A stretch of DNA of 64,000 nucleotides from Curvibacter sp. PAE-UM (GCF_001432305.1 NZ_KQ483358.1:1124881-1188880); one strand, 5' to 3'; counted from the first letter of the stretch, positions 27,850 to 37,959 are shown. Notes: generated by a model from the sequence alone, not told the origin. Made by a program: numbers and translations.

Positions 27850-29667
27850 TCAGGCCGATGGATCGTCGGGGCGGTAGAACCCGTAACGGCCGCGGCCGCC
27901 ACGTTTGACCGCATACATGGCCTTGTCCGCATGGCTCATCAGGGTCTGGGGATCCTGGCCATGCTCGGGGAAAAGAGCCAGGCCCATGCTGGCGGCCACG
28001 TTGACGACCGGGGACTCCTGCCCCTCTCCCAGGCGGTAGGGCTGGGCCACGCTGGCCAGGATCTTCTGCACCAGCGGGGCGAGGTCCTCGCTGTGCTCCA
28101 CGTCGGCGAACAGCAGGATGAACTCGTCGCCCGCCAGGCGGCACACCGTGTCCGAGGCGCGCAACGCCGCCAGCAGGCGGCGCGCCACGCGCTTGAGCAG
28201 CAGGTCGCCTGCGTCGTGACCGTAGGTGTCGTTGACCTCCTTGAAGTGGTCCAGATCCAGGAAGCCGATGGCAAAACGCGTGCCGTGCCGCGCGTGCTGC
28301 ACGCAACTGCGTTCCAGCCGGTCCTGCAGCAGCACGCGGTTGGGCAGTCCGGTCAGCGGGTCGTGGGCCGCGTAGTAGCTCAGGGCCTGCAGGCGCTTTT
28401 TCTCTGTCACGTCCTGCAGCACGGCCAGGCTGTGCAGGGGCTGGCCTTCCTTGTCGTAGAGCCAGATGGCCGAGAGCAGCACGTCCAGCACGCGGCCGTC
28501 GCGCGTGCGCATCTGGTATTCGATGTTGTCGCAGCGGCCGTTGCGCTTGGCCTGCGGGATCACGACATCGCGCGCATAACGCGCCGTTTCCGGTGTCATG
28601 AACTCTGTCGTGTGATGGCCCAGCACCTCCCGTTCTTCGTAACCCAGGGTCTGGAGCCAGAGTTCGCTGACGCTGAGGACTCGGCCCTGCGGGTCGATCG
28701 AATGCATCAGGGCCGGTGTGCGCGTGTAGAGCGAGCGAAAACGCTGCTCGCTGGCGAGCAGATGCCGCATGGCCTGGGTCTGGCCTTCCATCGAACTCGA
28801 CAGCAGCAGGCCGGGCAGCAGGCTGGCGATGACCGAGAGCTGGTAGAGGCCGGGTTCCCACCAGGCGACGGCGGGCGGCGGGACCAGCACGCCCGTCGTG
28901 TGCAGCAGTGCCAAGAGGACAGCATTGACCAGGGTGGCCAGGGTGGTGACGGTGAAGCTGGTTTGCGTGGCCACCAGCACCAGGCCGATGCTCATCACCA
29001 CGAAGGGCCGCGGCAGTGTGGTCATCGCCAGCAGGGTGATGGCTGCGCTGAGCGACAGATAAGCCAGCGTGCGGGGCTGGCGCAGTGAGCGGCGCAAGGG
29101 TGCCGTACCGTGCAGCCAGACCGCCAGGGTCAGCGGCAGCACGGCCACGGTGCCGATCAGGCTGCCGGCAAACCACTGGGTCCAGGCCTCGGCGAAGGGG
29201 CGTGCCGGTGCAGCGACCAGGGCCGCCCCGGCAAAGGCACTGCAGAAGGTGGGCAGCAACGCGCCCAGCACGAGAACGCGACCGAAACGCCCGGGCTGGC
29301 GCAGGGTGTCGGCGTTCATGCCCAGGTGGCGCAGCAGCACAGCTGCCAGCAGCATTTCGGCGGTATTGCCCGGCACGAAGGCGGCGGCCTCCAGGCAGGT
29401 CTGCAGCGCACAGCGCCAGGCACCCGGCATGGTGCCCAGATTGACCAGCAGGTTGACCAGGCCCAGGGCCAGCAGCATGGGCAGCCAGCGTCTGGTCGGC
29501 AGCGCCAGCAGGGCCACGGTGCCGATGGGATTGGCAAACCAGGGGGCGGCGATCTGACCCGGCTGGGCCGAGAGCCGGATGGACAGCAGGGCCGCCAGAC
29601 CGTAAAGCACGAGGGCCAGCAGGGCAAGGCGCAGTGTGAGCGCTGGTACAGAGGCGGCGGGGTTCAT
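27850..29667 (-). CDS. MASE1-PAS-GGDEF diguanylate cyclase
   Basis: 605 residues. The N-terminal 300 carry about eight to ten hydrophobic segments of MASE1 type (WFANPIGTVALLALP, PGNTAEMLLAAVLL), an integral-membrane sensor. Then a PAS domain (about 308-430) and GGDEF, with motif RLAGDEF, an active variant. The inhibitory-site RxxD (RASD) lies five residues before it. Makes c-di-GMP in response to an unknown signal. The ATG overlaps the stop of a possible 35-codon upstream frame. Convergent with the DUF4399 gene; a GGCCTG/CAGGCC hairpin (27835-27856) sits at the junction. Confidence 0.9.
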   Translation of the reverse strand: MNPAASVPALTLRLALLALVLYGLAALLSIRLSAQPGQIAAPWFANPIGTVALLALPTRRWLPMLLALGLVNLLVNLGTMPGAWRCALQTCLEAAAFVPGNTAEMLLAAVLLRHLGMNADTLRQPGRFGRVLVLGALLPTFCSAFAGAALVAAPARPFAEAWTQWFAGSLIGTVAVLPLTLAVWLHGTAPLRRSLRQPRTLAYLSLSAAITLLAMTTLPRPFVVMSIGLVLVATQTSFTVTTLATLVNAVLLALLHTTGVLVPPPAVAWWEPGLYQLSVIASLLPGLLLSSSMEGQTQAMRHLLASEQRFRSLYTRTPALMHSIDPQGRVLSVSELWLQTLGYEEREVLGHHTTEFMTPETARYARDVVIPQAKRNGRCDNIEYQMRTRDGRVLDVLLSAIWLYDKEGQPLHSLAVLQDVTEKKRLQALSYYAAHDPLTGLPNRVLLQDRLERSCVQHARHGTRFAIGFLDLDHFKEVNDTYGHDAGDLLLKRVARRLLAALRASDTVCRLAGDEFILLFADVEHSEDLAPLVQKILASVAQPYRLGEGQESPVVNVAASMGLALFPEHGQDPQTLMSHADKAMYAVKRGGRGRYGFYRPDDPSA

Positions 29668-29880
29668 GGCATGGGCTTGCGATGCAGGCGCCTGCGCGCG
29701 ATCAGCATGACGACAAGGGAGTGGCGCTGTCCGCTGCGCACGCCTGGACAGAAGTGGAAGACGGCTGACATCAACGCGACGACCTCCCCGGCCGTGAGGG
29801 AGGAAGTAGGGCTCCTCCTGTTCCCGCGTCTCAGTATACGTAGATTGACGGCGGCGCCCAGCCCGGCGCCCGGCGCCGCT

Positions 29881-30666
29881 TCAGGTCGGCAGATGCTGCA
29901 GCAGGGCGTGCGCGACTTCGGCAAAACCGCTGCCCCGCTCCAGGCGGGTGATGTAACGCGGCTTGTGGCTGAGCTGGGCCTCGAAACGCCGGATGTTGGC
30001 CACGCCCACGCTGTGCGGGAAGTGCTGGAACATCAGCTGGTCGTTGGTGGAGTCGCCCACGTAGACCCAGTGCCCGAGCTCGGCATCCAGGTCGCGGCTC
30101 AGCAGCTCGCGCACGATCCAGCGCGCGCCGGCCAGCTTGTCATGCGCGCCGATCCAGCCGTTGATGTGGATGCTGCTGACCGTGGCCTGCAGGCCCTCGC
30201 TGCGCATGAGCTGCACCACCTGCTCGATTTTTTCCGGCGGCAGCTGCGTGAACTCGCTGTGGTCGATGGCGATATCGGTCTCGCGGCCCGGGCTGTCCTG
30301 CGCCAGCGTAGCGCCCGGTACCTCGCGCAGCACGCGCTGGGCCACCTGCTGCAGGCGGGCGTAATTGGCGAAACGCGTGGCGCTGTCCTGCTGGTAGATT
30401 TTTTGCGTACCCCCCTGCACCAGGGCCACGGCGCCGTTTTCGGCCACGATGGCGTCCACGGGCCAGGTCTGGGCAAAAGGCACGCTCCAGCCCACGGGGC
30501 GACCCGTGACGGGCACCACGTGCAGGCCGGCGGCGCGCAGGTCCGCCAGCGCCTGCAGCGCATCAGCAGTGATGGCGCCCTCGGTGGTCAGCGTGTCGTC
30601 GATGTCGGTCAGCACGCCGTGGATGTGGTGGCGTTCATCGGCAGGCCATTGCAAGAGAGGGAGCAT
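29881..30666 (-). CDS. HAD-IIB phosphatase (sucrose-/mannosyl-phosphoglycerate-phosphatase-like)
   Basis: 261 residues. Motif I is TDIDDTLT (DxD), motif II VTGRP, motif III Lys in HDKLAGARW, motif IV GDSTNDQ. These and the large C2 cap between motifs II and III place it in HAD subclass IIB, whose members dephosphorylate sugar phosphates such as mannosyl-3-phosphoglycerate or sucrose phosphate. No partner glycosyltransferase is adjacent, so the substrate is open. Divergent from the alpha/beta hydrolase gene at 30720. Confidence 0.85.
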   Translation of the reverse strand: MLPLLQWPADERHHIHGVLTDIDDTLTTEGAITADALQALADLRAAGLHVVPVTGRPVGWSVPFAQTWPVDAIVAENGAVALVQGGTQKIYQQDSATRFANYARLQQVAQRVLREVPGATLAQDSPGRETDIAIDHSEFTQLPPEKIEQVVQLMRSEGLQATVSSIHINGWIGAHDKLAGARWIVRELLSRDLDAELGHWVYVGDSTNDQLMFQHFPHSVGVANIRRFEAQLSHKPRYITRLERGSGFAEVAHALLQHLPT

Positions 30667-30719
30667 GCGGCGGATTTCAGGGAGAATTTGTCCAACTTTA
30701 CTTGAGCGGATACGCGAGC

Positions 30720-31619
30720 ATGAAAACGGAAGAACTGCCGGTGCAGGGCACGCAGCACTGGGTGGTGCAGGACGAGTTGCGGCTCTTCGTCTGGGAGAAG
30801 TACCAGGGCGGCCCGCAAGGCAAGCCGGTGGTGGTGCTGGCCCACGGCTCGGCCACGGCCGGCCGCGAGAGTTTCGACCTCAAGGTGCCGGGCCATCCCG
30901 AGGTCAGCCTGATGGACTTCCTGGCGCGCCGGGGCTTCGACGTCTTCGCTCCCGACATGCGCGGTTTCGGCAGCTCCACCAAACCCGAAGGCCACATCAC
31001 GACGGAGCAGGCCGCCGGCGACCTGAACGCCGTGGTGGACTTCATCTGCAAGTTGCGCGGTGTGGCGCAGGTGCAGCTGCTGGCCTGGTCCTGGGGCACG
31101 CAGTACGGCGGCCAGTTCGTCATGGCGCAGCCGCAGAAGGTGCAACGCTACGCAAGTTATGCGCAGATGCACGCCAAGAGCCCGGACCTGGAGGCGCGCC
31201 GTTCGCGCCTGGCGACCTTCCAGCGCGCGCCCTACATCCGTATTTCCGAGCCCGGCTGGAAACTGCGTTTCAATTCCATGACGCCCGAAGAGGTCAACGA
31301 CCCGGGGGTCATGGACGCCTTCGCGCGTTCGGCGGCCCTGGTCGAAACCAAATCACCAACAGGCCCGCAGGTGGACCTGCTGACGCGTCAGCCGCTGATC
31401 GATGCGAGCAAGATCACTGTGCCCACGATGATGATTCACGGCCAGTACGACGACGTGGCCGATCTGGAAGGCCTGCTGCCTTTTTTCAGCGCACTGCCGA
31501 ATCCGGACAAGCAATACACCGTGGTGCCCGATGGCGGGCACATGTTGCATCTGCAGAAAGGCCATGCGCGGTTTCAGCGCGCGGTGGCGGATTGGTTCTC
31601 GGCCCCGGCCCAGAGGTGA
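30720..31619 (+). CDS. Alpha/beta hydrolase
   Basis: 299 residues, cytoplasmic. The oxyanion strand is VVLAHGSATAGRESFD and the nucleophile elbow LLAWSWGTQYGG (Ser flanked by Trp). The acid is probably in HGQYDDVAD and the His in PDGGHMLHL. DMRGFGSST is typical for haloalkane-dehalogenase/esterase relatives. Start set at ATG 30720; an in-frame TTG at 30702 would add six residues. Substrate unknown. Followed by a second, unrelated-looking hydrolase gene 31 bases later. Confidence 0.85.
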   Translation: MKTEELPVQGTQHWVVQDELRLFVWEKYQGGPQGKPVVVLAHGSATAGRESFDLKVPGHPEVSLMDFLARRGFDVFAPDMRGFGSSTKPEGHITTEQAAGDLNAVVDFICKLRGVAQVQLLAWSWGTQYGGQFVMAQPQKVQRYASYAQMHAKSPDLEARRSRLATFQRAPYIRISEPGWKLRFNSMTPEEVNDPGVMDAFARSAALVETKSPTGPQVDLLTRQPLIDASKITVPTMMIHGQYDDVADLEGLLPFFSALPNPDKQYTVVPDGGHMLHLQKGHARFQRAVADWFSAPAQR

Positions 31620-31650
31620 ACGGGCGCACCACGACACGAAGGAGATGGAC

Positions 31651-32442
31651 ATGTTGCAACGCAGAACCTGGATGATCGCAGCGCTCGCCTCGGTGGCCCT
31701 GTCCGTGGCCGCCCAGACTGGCCGCATCGGGGTCGTGGTCATGCACGGCAAGGGTGGCCGCCCCGATGGGCTGGTGACCGAACTGGCCAGTGGACTGGCT
31801 GCGCGCGGCATGCTGGTGCGCAATCTGGAGATGCCCTGGTCCGGGCGTCGCGGCTACGACGTGGCGCCAGAGGCGGCCGAGGCCGAGGTGACCCAGGCGC
31901 TGGAGGACTTGCAGCGTGCCGGGGCGACACGCCTTTTCCTCGTCGGGCACAGCCAGGGCGGTCTGTACGCGCTGCACCTGGGGGCCAGGCTTCCATTGGC
32001 TGGTGTGGTCGCGGTGGCGCCCGGTGGCAATGTGGCCGCGTCCGTGTATGAGCAGCACATCGGTGCGCAGCGTGCCCGCGCACGTGAGCTCGTGGCGGCA
32101 GGGCGCGGCGCCGAGGTTCAGGTCTTTGCCGACTACGAAGGCAGCAAGGGCACGAACGAGGTCCGTACGCGTGCCGACGTCTACTGGGCCTGGTTCGATC
32201 CCCTGGGTGTGATGAACCAGGAACGCGCACTGCGTGCGCTACCGGCGCAACTGCCGGTGCTTTATGTGGCACCCACGGGAGACTACCCCGCCTTGCGGCG
32301 AGCCAACCCGGGCCTGTTTGCCATCCTCCCGCCCCAGCCTCTCACGCGCTATCTGCAACCGGATGCCAGTCACACGCGGGTCCCGACCGTGGCGCGCGAG
32401 GCGATCGCGGGCTGGCTGATCGAGGCCGCCGCCGCCCGCTGA
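31651..32442 (+). CDS. Exported alpha/beta hydrolase
   Basis: 263 residues. Signal peptide at residues 1-21 (MLQRRTWMIAALASVALSVAA). Then VVVMHGKGG as the oxyanion strand, LVGHSQGGLYAL as the classic GxSxG nucleophile elbow, a late Asp in PTGDYPAL and His in DASHTRVP. A periplasmic esterase or lipase-like enzyme by fold; substrate unknown. ATG 31651 is chosen because AAGGAG (31639-31644) lies 6 bases before it; the ATG at 31645 would overlap that site. Probably co-transcribed with the preceding hydrolase. Confidence 0.82.
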   Translation: MLQRRTWMIAALASVALSVAAQTGRIGVVVMHGKGGRPDGLVTELASGLAARGMLVRNLEMPWSGRRGYDVAPEAAEAEVTQALEDLQRAGATRLFLVGHSQGGLYALHLGARLPLAGVVAVAPGGNVAASVYEQHIGAQRARARELVAAGRGAEVQVFADYEGSKGTNEVRTRADVYWAWFDPLGVMNQERALRALPAQLPVLYVAPTGDYPALRRANPGLFAILPPQPLTRYLQPDASHTRVPTVAREAIAGWLIEAAAAR

Positions 32443-32471
32443 AGAAATCGACAACCCGGGTTTGTTTTGCC

Positions 32472-32492
32472 AAAGTAGGGAATCCTTACTTT
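32472..32492. promoter_or_regulatory. Near-perfect 21-bp palindrome, likely antitoxin operator
   Basis: AAAGTA (32472-32477) mirrors TACTTT (32487-32492); 9 of 10 base pairs around the central A match, the exception being the pair 32478/32486. It ends two bases before the TTG start of the collapsed toxin-antitoxin gene. AbrB-type antitoxins repress their own promoters through such palindromes; assignment as operator is inference. Confidence 0.6.
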
Positions 32493-32494
32493 CT

Positions 32495-32875
32495 TTGCTT
32501 GCCAAGATCACTGCCAAGAACCAGCGCACCCTGCCCAAGAGCGTGACGCAGGGCGTGGGCGCCACGGAGTACCTGGACGTGCAGGTGCGCGACGGGCAGA
32601 TCATCCTGACGCCGGTACGCATCCAGCGCGGCGACGCGGTGCGCGCGGCCTGGCAGAGCGGCACGCTGCGCCCGCTGGCCAACGCGGCCACCGTGCAGGA
32701 GGAACTGCTGGCCGACTACCTGCCCTTCATGCAGCTCGCGCTGGCGGGAAGGGCGCGGGGGCTGGTCAGTGGGGACCGTGATCTGCTGGCTGTGGCGGAT
32801 GCCTTTACCAAGGTGGGTGGTTGTCCTATCCTGAGCCTGGAGGCGTCTTTCCGGAGGCAGCGGATAGGCGTGTAG
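32495..32875 (+). pseudogene. Collapsed AbrB antitoxin / PIN toxin module fused in one frame
   Basis: 126 codons from TTG 32495. Codons 1 to about 45 match a SpoVT/AbrB-type antitoxin (LAKITAKNQRTLPKSV...VQVRDGQIILTPVRIQ). The rest is made of pieces of a PIN-family toxin: AAWQSGTLRPL, EELLADYLPF, MQLALAGRARGLVSGDRDLLAVAD and CPILSLEA. Missing are the antitoxin tail, the toxin N-terminus with its first catalytic Asp (the LDTN region), a middle helix and the CRDPxD region. All joins keep frame. The antitoxin start codon appears changed from ATG to TTG. Best read as a decayed module with no nuclease activity; expression of the chimera cannot be excluded. Confidence 0.75.
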
Positions 32876-32931
32876 CGCGGAACGGCCGGTGAGACGAAAG
32901 GCAAGCCCCGACCTCGCCGCGCGTCGTCGTG

Positions 32932-34563
32932 CTATCCCGCGCTCTGGAGTGCCAAGCCCGCATGCTCCCGCAGCGGATGGAAGTGGATTTTGGGAAACCG
33001 CTCCTGCGCCAAACGCACGTCGTACGGTGAGGTGCACAGATAGGCCAGGGTGTCGGCCGCATCGCGCGCCATGCGCGTGGGGTAGGCATCCACAAAGGCC
33101 TTGAGCTCGGCCGGTGTGTCGGCGGTGATCCAGCGCGCGCCGGTGTACTGGCAGCCCTCCAGCCGCACGTCGGCGTCGTACTCACCCTTGAGGCGGTGTT
33201 GCACCACCTCGAACTGCAGCTGGCCCACGGCGCCCAGCAGCATATTGCCGCCCATCTCGGGGCGGAAGACCTGGATGGCGCCTTCTTCGCCCAGCTGGGC
33301 CAGGCCCTGCTGCAGCTGTTTGGTGCGCAGTGGGTTCTTGAGCACCACGGTCATGAAGAGCTCGGGCGCGAAGAAGGGCAGGCCGGTGTACTGCAGGGCA
33401 ATCGACCCGTCGGTGATGGTGTCGCCCAGCTGCACGCCGCCGTGGGTGGTGAAACCCACGATGTCGCCGGCGTAGGCCTCTTCCACCGCCTCGCGGCGCT
33501 GGCTCATGAAGGTCACCACGCTGGTGGGGCGCAGTTCCTTGGCCGAGCGCTGCACTTTCAGTTTCATGCCCGGCGCGTACTTGCCCGAGCACACGCGCAC
33601 GAAGGCGATGCGGTCGCGGTGATTGGCGTCCATATTGGCCTGCACCTTGAACACCACGCCGGAGAAGGCGTCGTCGTCGGGCTGCATCTCCTTCACCACG
33701 GTCTGCTTGTTGACCACCAGCGAACTGGTGCGCGGGCCGGGCGAAGGGGCCAGATCGACCAGCGCGTCCAGCACCTCCATCACACCGAAGTTGTTGACGC
33801 CGGAGCCGAAGAACACCGGGGTCTGCTTGCCTGCGAGGAAGGCTTCGCGGTCGAAGGTGGGCGAGGCGCCGGTGGCCAGCTCCATACTTCCTTCGGCGGC
33901 TTCGAACTCGGAGCCGAAGCGTTTCAGAAGGTTGTCACGGTCACTCAGCGGCACGGTGTCGAAATCCTGCGGGCGGCGCTCACTGCCCGATTCGAAGACG
34001 GTCATGGCCTGGGTGCGCAGGTTGATGATGCCGCCGAAACTCTTGCCCTGGCCCACGGGCCAGGTCATGGGCACGCAGGGCATGCCGAGTTCGCGCTCGA
34101 CTTCGTCCAGGATGTCCAGCGGGTCACGCACCTCGCGGTCCATCTTGTTGACGAAGGTGATGATGGGGGTGTCACGCTGGCGGCAGACCTCGATCAGGCG
34201 CCGCGTCTGCGCTTCCACGCCATTGGCCGCGTCGATGACCATGAGCGCCGAGTCCACCGCGGTCAGCACGCGGTAGGTGTCTTCCGAGAAGTCCTTGTGG
34301 CCGGGGGTGTCGAGCAGGTTGATCACATGGTCCCGGTACTGCATCTGCATCACCGAGGACGCCACCGAGATGCCGCGCTGTTTCTCGATCTCCATCCAGT
34401 CGGACGTGGCGTGGCGCGAGGCCTTGCGCGCCTTGACCGAGCCGGCGATCTGGATGGCTCCCGAGAACAGCAGCAGCTTTTCGGTCAGCGTGGTCTTGCC
34501 CGCATCGGGGTGCGAGATGATGGCAAAGGTGCGGCGGCGCCGGGTTTCAGGGGCGTAGGACAC
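32932..34563 (-). CDS. prfC: Peptide chain release factor 3
   Basis: 543 residues. GTPase that removes RF1/RF2 from the ribosome after termination. G1 is SHPDAGKTT, switch II DTPGHKDFSED, G4 NKMD; a domain II beta barrel and RF3 C-terminal domain follow (LFMTVVLKNPLRTKQLQQGL). GTG 34563 gives VSYAPETRRRRTFAIIS, which fits the family start; a TTG further upstream at 34608 is less likely. Monocistronic, divergent from the exported protein at 34793. Confidence 0.95.
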   Translation of the reverse strand: MSYAPETRRRRTFAIISHPDAGKTTLTEKLLLFSGAIQIAGSVKARKASRHATSDWMEIEKQRGISVASSVMQMQYRDHVINLLDTPGHKDFSEDTYRVLTAVDSALMVIDAANGVEAQTRRLIEVCRQRDTPIITFVNKMDREVRDPLDILDEVERELGMPCVPMTWPVGQGKSFGGIINLRTQAMTVFESGSERRPQDFDTVPLSDRDNLLKRFGSEFEAAEGSMELATGASPTFDREAFLAGKQTPVFFGSGVNNFGVMEVLDALVDLAPSPGPRTSSLVVNKQTVVKEMQPDDDAFSGVVFKVQANMDANHRDRIAFVRVCSGKYAPGMKLKVQRSAKELRPTSVVTFMSQRREAVEEAYAGDIVGFTTHGGVQLGDTITDGSIALQYTGLPFFAPELFMTVVLKNPLRTKQLQQGLAQLGEEGAIQVFRPEMGGNMLLGAVGQLQFEVVQHRLKGEYDADVRLEGCQYTGARWITADTPAELKAFVDAYPTRMARDAADTLAYLCTSPYDVRLAQERFPKIHFHPLREHAGLALQSAG

Positions 34564-34792
34564 AGTGGTTCCAGACAGTGGTGGCGCAGGGCAGACGGAG
34601 CCTTGCAACAGACAAGGGAGGCGGTGCGCCCGTGCCGGTGATCCGGCAGGGCGGTGCCTGTGATCGGCCCAATTTTACCCGGGCAGGGCCTCGGGACGGC
34701 CGGGGCTCCTGTGCAGACGCTATAGTGCATTTGACGATGCCCGCGCCGGCTTGCCGGGCATTCCGAACGATGGACACCGAAGGACTGCAGCC

Positions 34793-35257
34793 ATGACGAC
34801 CCTCAATAGAAAAGCATTGATCGCCACGCTGGCCGTCGCCAGTTTCCTTGGCAGCGTGCCGGCCGCGGCCGGCCCCTATTCGGACGACCTGGCCAAGTGC
34901 CTGGTGCGCTCCACGGGTGACGCGGAAAAGCGCACGCTGGTGAAATGGATCTTCGCCGCCGTGGCCCTGCATCCGGAGGTGGCTGATATTGCTTCCGTGA
35001 CGCCGGCGCAGCGCACCGAGATGACCCGCAACACGGCCAAGATCTTCGAGAAACTGCTGACCGATTCCTGTCGTGCCGAGGTGCAGCAGGCCGTGCAGTA
35101 CGAAGGCCCGCAGACCATCGGTTCGAGCTTCCAGGTGCTGGGGCAGGTGGCGGCGCGCGAACTGTTCTCCAACCCGAGCGTGGCCGCCAATATGGCTGAC
35201 CTGGGCAAGTACATCGACCAGAAGCGCATCGCCGACGTCATGGGCAAGGCACGCTGA
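34793..35257 (+). CDS. Small exported protein of unknown function
   Basis: 154 residues with a signal peptide ending near PAAAG (about residue 27). The mature part is mainly helical with two cysteines (AKCLVRS and LTDSCRAE), which could form a disulfide. GAAGGA at 34779-34784 lies 8 bases before the ATG. TATAGT at 34721 is a possible -10. I do not recognise a named family. It starts 230 bases from the divergent prfC and is followed after 18 bases by the nitronate monooxygenase gene. Confidence 0.75.
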   Translation: MTTLNRKALIATLAVASFLGSVPAAAGPYSDDLAKCLVRSTGDAEKRTLVKWIFAAVALHPEVADIASVTPAQRTEMTRNTAKIFEKLLTDSCRAEVQQAVQYEGPQTIGSSFQVLGQVAARELFSNPSVAANMADLGKYIDQKRIADVMGKAR

Positions 35258-35275
35258 AGCCAGGGCCCGACGAGC

Positions 35276-36310
35276 ATGGGTCTGCAAGAGTTGCTGGGAG
35301 TCGAGCTGCCCCTGATCCAGGCGCCCATGGCCGGTGTGCAGGGCAGCGCTCTGGCGATTGCGGTGTCCAATGCCGGTGGGCTGGGTTCCTTGCCCTGTGC
35401 CATGCTGGGGCCGGACGCGATGCGGGCCGAGCTGAGCAAGATCCGAGCACAGACGAGCCGGCCCTACAACGTCAATTTCTTCTGCCATCGCCCGCCGGCA
35501 CCCGATGCGACGCGCGAGGCCCTGTGGCGGCAAAACCTGGCCCACTACTACCGCGAGTTCGATGTCGACCCGGCGTCGATCCCTGCGGGCCCCGGCCGCC
35601 TGCCCTTCGATACCGCTACCGCTGAACTGTTGGCCGAATTCAAGCCGCCGGTGGTGAGTTTCCATTTCGGCCTGCCCGATGAAGCCCTGCTGGCGCGCCT
35701 GCGCAGCTGGGGCGCCAGGATCCTGTCCTCGGCGACCACGGTGGACGAGGCGCGCTGGCTGGAAGCCCGCGGTGTGGACGTGATCATTGCGCAAGGGCTG
35801 GAAGCCGGCGGGCACCGCGGCATGTTCCTGAGCGAGGACCTGAGTACCCAGCTCGGCACTTTCGCACTGCTGCCGCAGATCGCGCGTGCGGTGCGGGTGC
35901 CGGTGGTGGCGGCCGGTGGCATCAGCGACGCAGCGGGTGTGCGGGCGGCCCTGGCGCTGGGCGCCGCCGGTGTGCAGGTGGGCACGGCCTACCTGCTGTG
36001 CCCCGAGGCCACCACCAGTGCCGTGCACCGGGCCGCCCTGCAGAGCCCGGCGGCCACGCATACGGCCCTGACCAATCTGTACACCGGACGTCCGGCGCGC
36101 GGCATCCTGACCCGGCTGATGCGCGAGCAGGGCCCGATGAATGCCATGGCGCCGGCTTTTCCGCTGGCCACGGCGGCGGTGGCCCCCCTGCGTGCCAAGG
36201 CGGAAGCCGCGGGCAGCGGGGACTTTTCTCCCCTCTGGGCTGGGCAAAACACCAGTGGGTGCCGTCCCGTGCCGGCGGCACAGCTCACGCGCGAGCTGGC
36301 CGGGTCCTGA
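35276..36310 (+). CDS. Nitronate monooxygenase family FMN enzyme
   Basis: 344 residues. TIM-barrel flavoenzyme of the 2-nitropropane dioxygenase group: LPLIQAPMAGVQG at the N-terminus, IIAQGLEAGGHRG with the catalytic His, VVAAGGISDAAGVRAALALGAAGVQVGTAYL as phosphate/FMN loops. Oxidises alkyl nitronates such as propionate-3-nitronate in known members. Starts 18 bases after the small exported protein and may be co-transcribed with it. Confidence 0.9.
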   Translation: MGLQELLGVELPLIQAPMAGVQGSALAIAVSNAGGLGSLPCAMLGPDAMRAELSKIRAQTSRPYNVNFFCHRPPAPDATREALWRQNLAHYYREFDVDPASIPAGPGRLPFDTATAELLAEFKPPVVSFHFGLPDEALLARLRSWGARILSSATTVDEARWLEARGVDVIIAQGLEAGGHRGMFLSEDLSTQLGTFALLPQIARAVRVPVVAAGGISDAAGVRAALALGAAGVQVGTAYLLCPEATTSAVHRAALQSPAATHTALTNLYTGRPARGILTRLMREQGPMNAMAPAFPLATAAVAPLRAKAEAAGSGDFSPLWAGQNTSGCRPVPAAQLTRELAGS

Positions 36311-36342
36311 CCGACGGCCCAGCGCAAAAATGCCAAGCTCCG

Positions 36343-36348
36343 TATAAT
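36343..36348 (+). promoter_or_regulatory. -10 box of the ahcY riboswitch transcript
   Basis: A perfect TATAAT lies 9 bases before the SAH aptamer begins. No good -35 is found. The block GCCAA-N4-CGTATAAT (36332-36348) recurs with the same spacing at the rplM promoter (44814-44830). Confidence 0.7.
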
Positions 36349-36357
36349 CACGCCTTT

Positions 36358-36452
36358 CCGAGGAGCGTTGCGGCTCGTCCCGCCTGTTTCACCAGGCCGA
36401 CGGGTTAGGCTCGGAACCCAGGGCGGCATGCCCTGCCTTCCAACTGCGCTCA
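36358..36452 (+). ncRNA. S-adenosylhomocysteine (SAH) riboswitch aptamer
   Basis: Matches the SAH riboswitch plan. P1 is CCGAG (36358-36362) with CTCGG (36410-36414). The conserved GGAGCGTTGC and TTAGGCTCGG are present. The pseudoknot pairs GAGCG (36363-36367) with CGCTC (36447-36451). A CAGGGC/GCCCTG hairpin (36419-36435) fills the stretch between P1 and the pseudoknot strand. This class senses SAH and turns on ahcY; the gene behind it is indeed adenosylhomocysteinase. Confidence 0.92.
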
Positions 36453-36531
36453 CCCACCGGTTTGCTGTGAGGTGAGTCTGCACACTCTCTGCATCCGGTG
36501 GCATCCAACGAGCTTTGAATTGGAGTCCACC
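36453..36531 (+). promoter_or_regulatory. Probable expression platform of the SAH riboswitch
   Basis: Three overlapping pairings are possible. CTCACC (36449-36454, overlapping the pseudoknot strand) pairs with GGTGAG (36471-36476). CCACCGG (36454-36460) pairs with CCGGTGG (36495-36501). The GGTGG of that last arm can instead pair with CCACC (36527-36531) directly before the ahcY ATG. This would let ligand binding decide whether the start region is free. GGAG at 36522-36525 is the ribosome binding site. The mechanism is inference. Confidence 0.5.

Positions 36532-37958
<1,427 letters not shown>

Positions 37959-37959
<1 letters not shown>

Noticed and set aside
27835-27856. GGCCTG/CAGGCC inverted repeat as a bidirectional terminator
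   Set aside because: Short stem, wide GC loop and no T-run in either direction. Noted in the cyclase entry but not called as a terminator.
29690-29880. AT-richer intergenic DNA as a mobile-element scar
   Set aside because: No inverted-repeat ends, target duplication or transposase remnant could be seen; TATACT on the minus strand (29833-29838) is simply a possible -10.
36310-36531. Possible small gene between nitronate monooxygenase and ahcY
   Set aside because: The conserved RNA features of the SAH riboswitch explain this stretch; the in-frame GTG at 36472 lies inside its platform.
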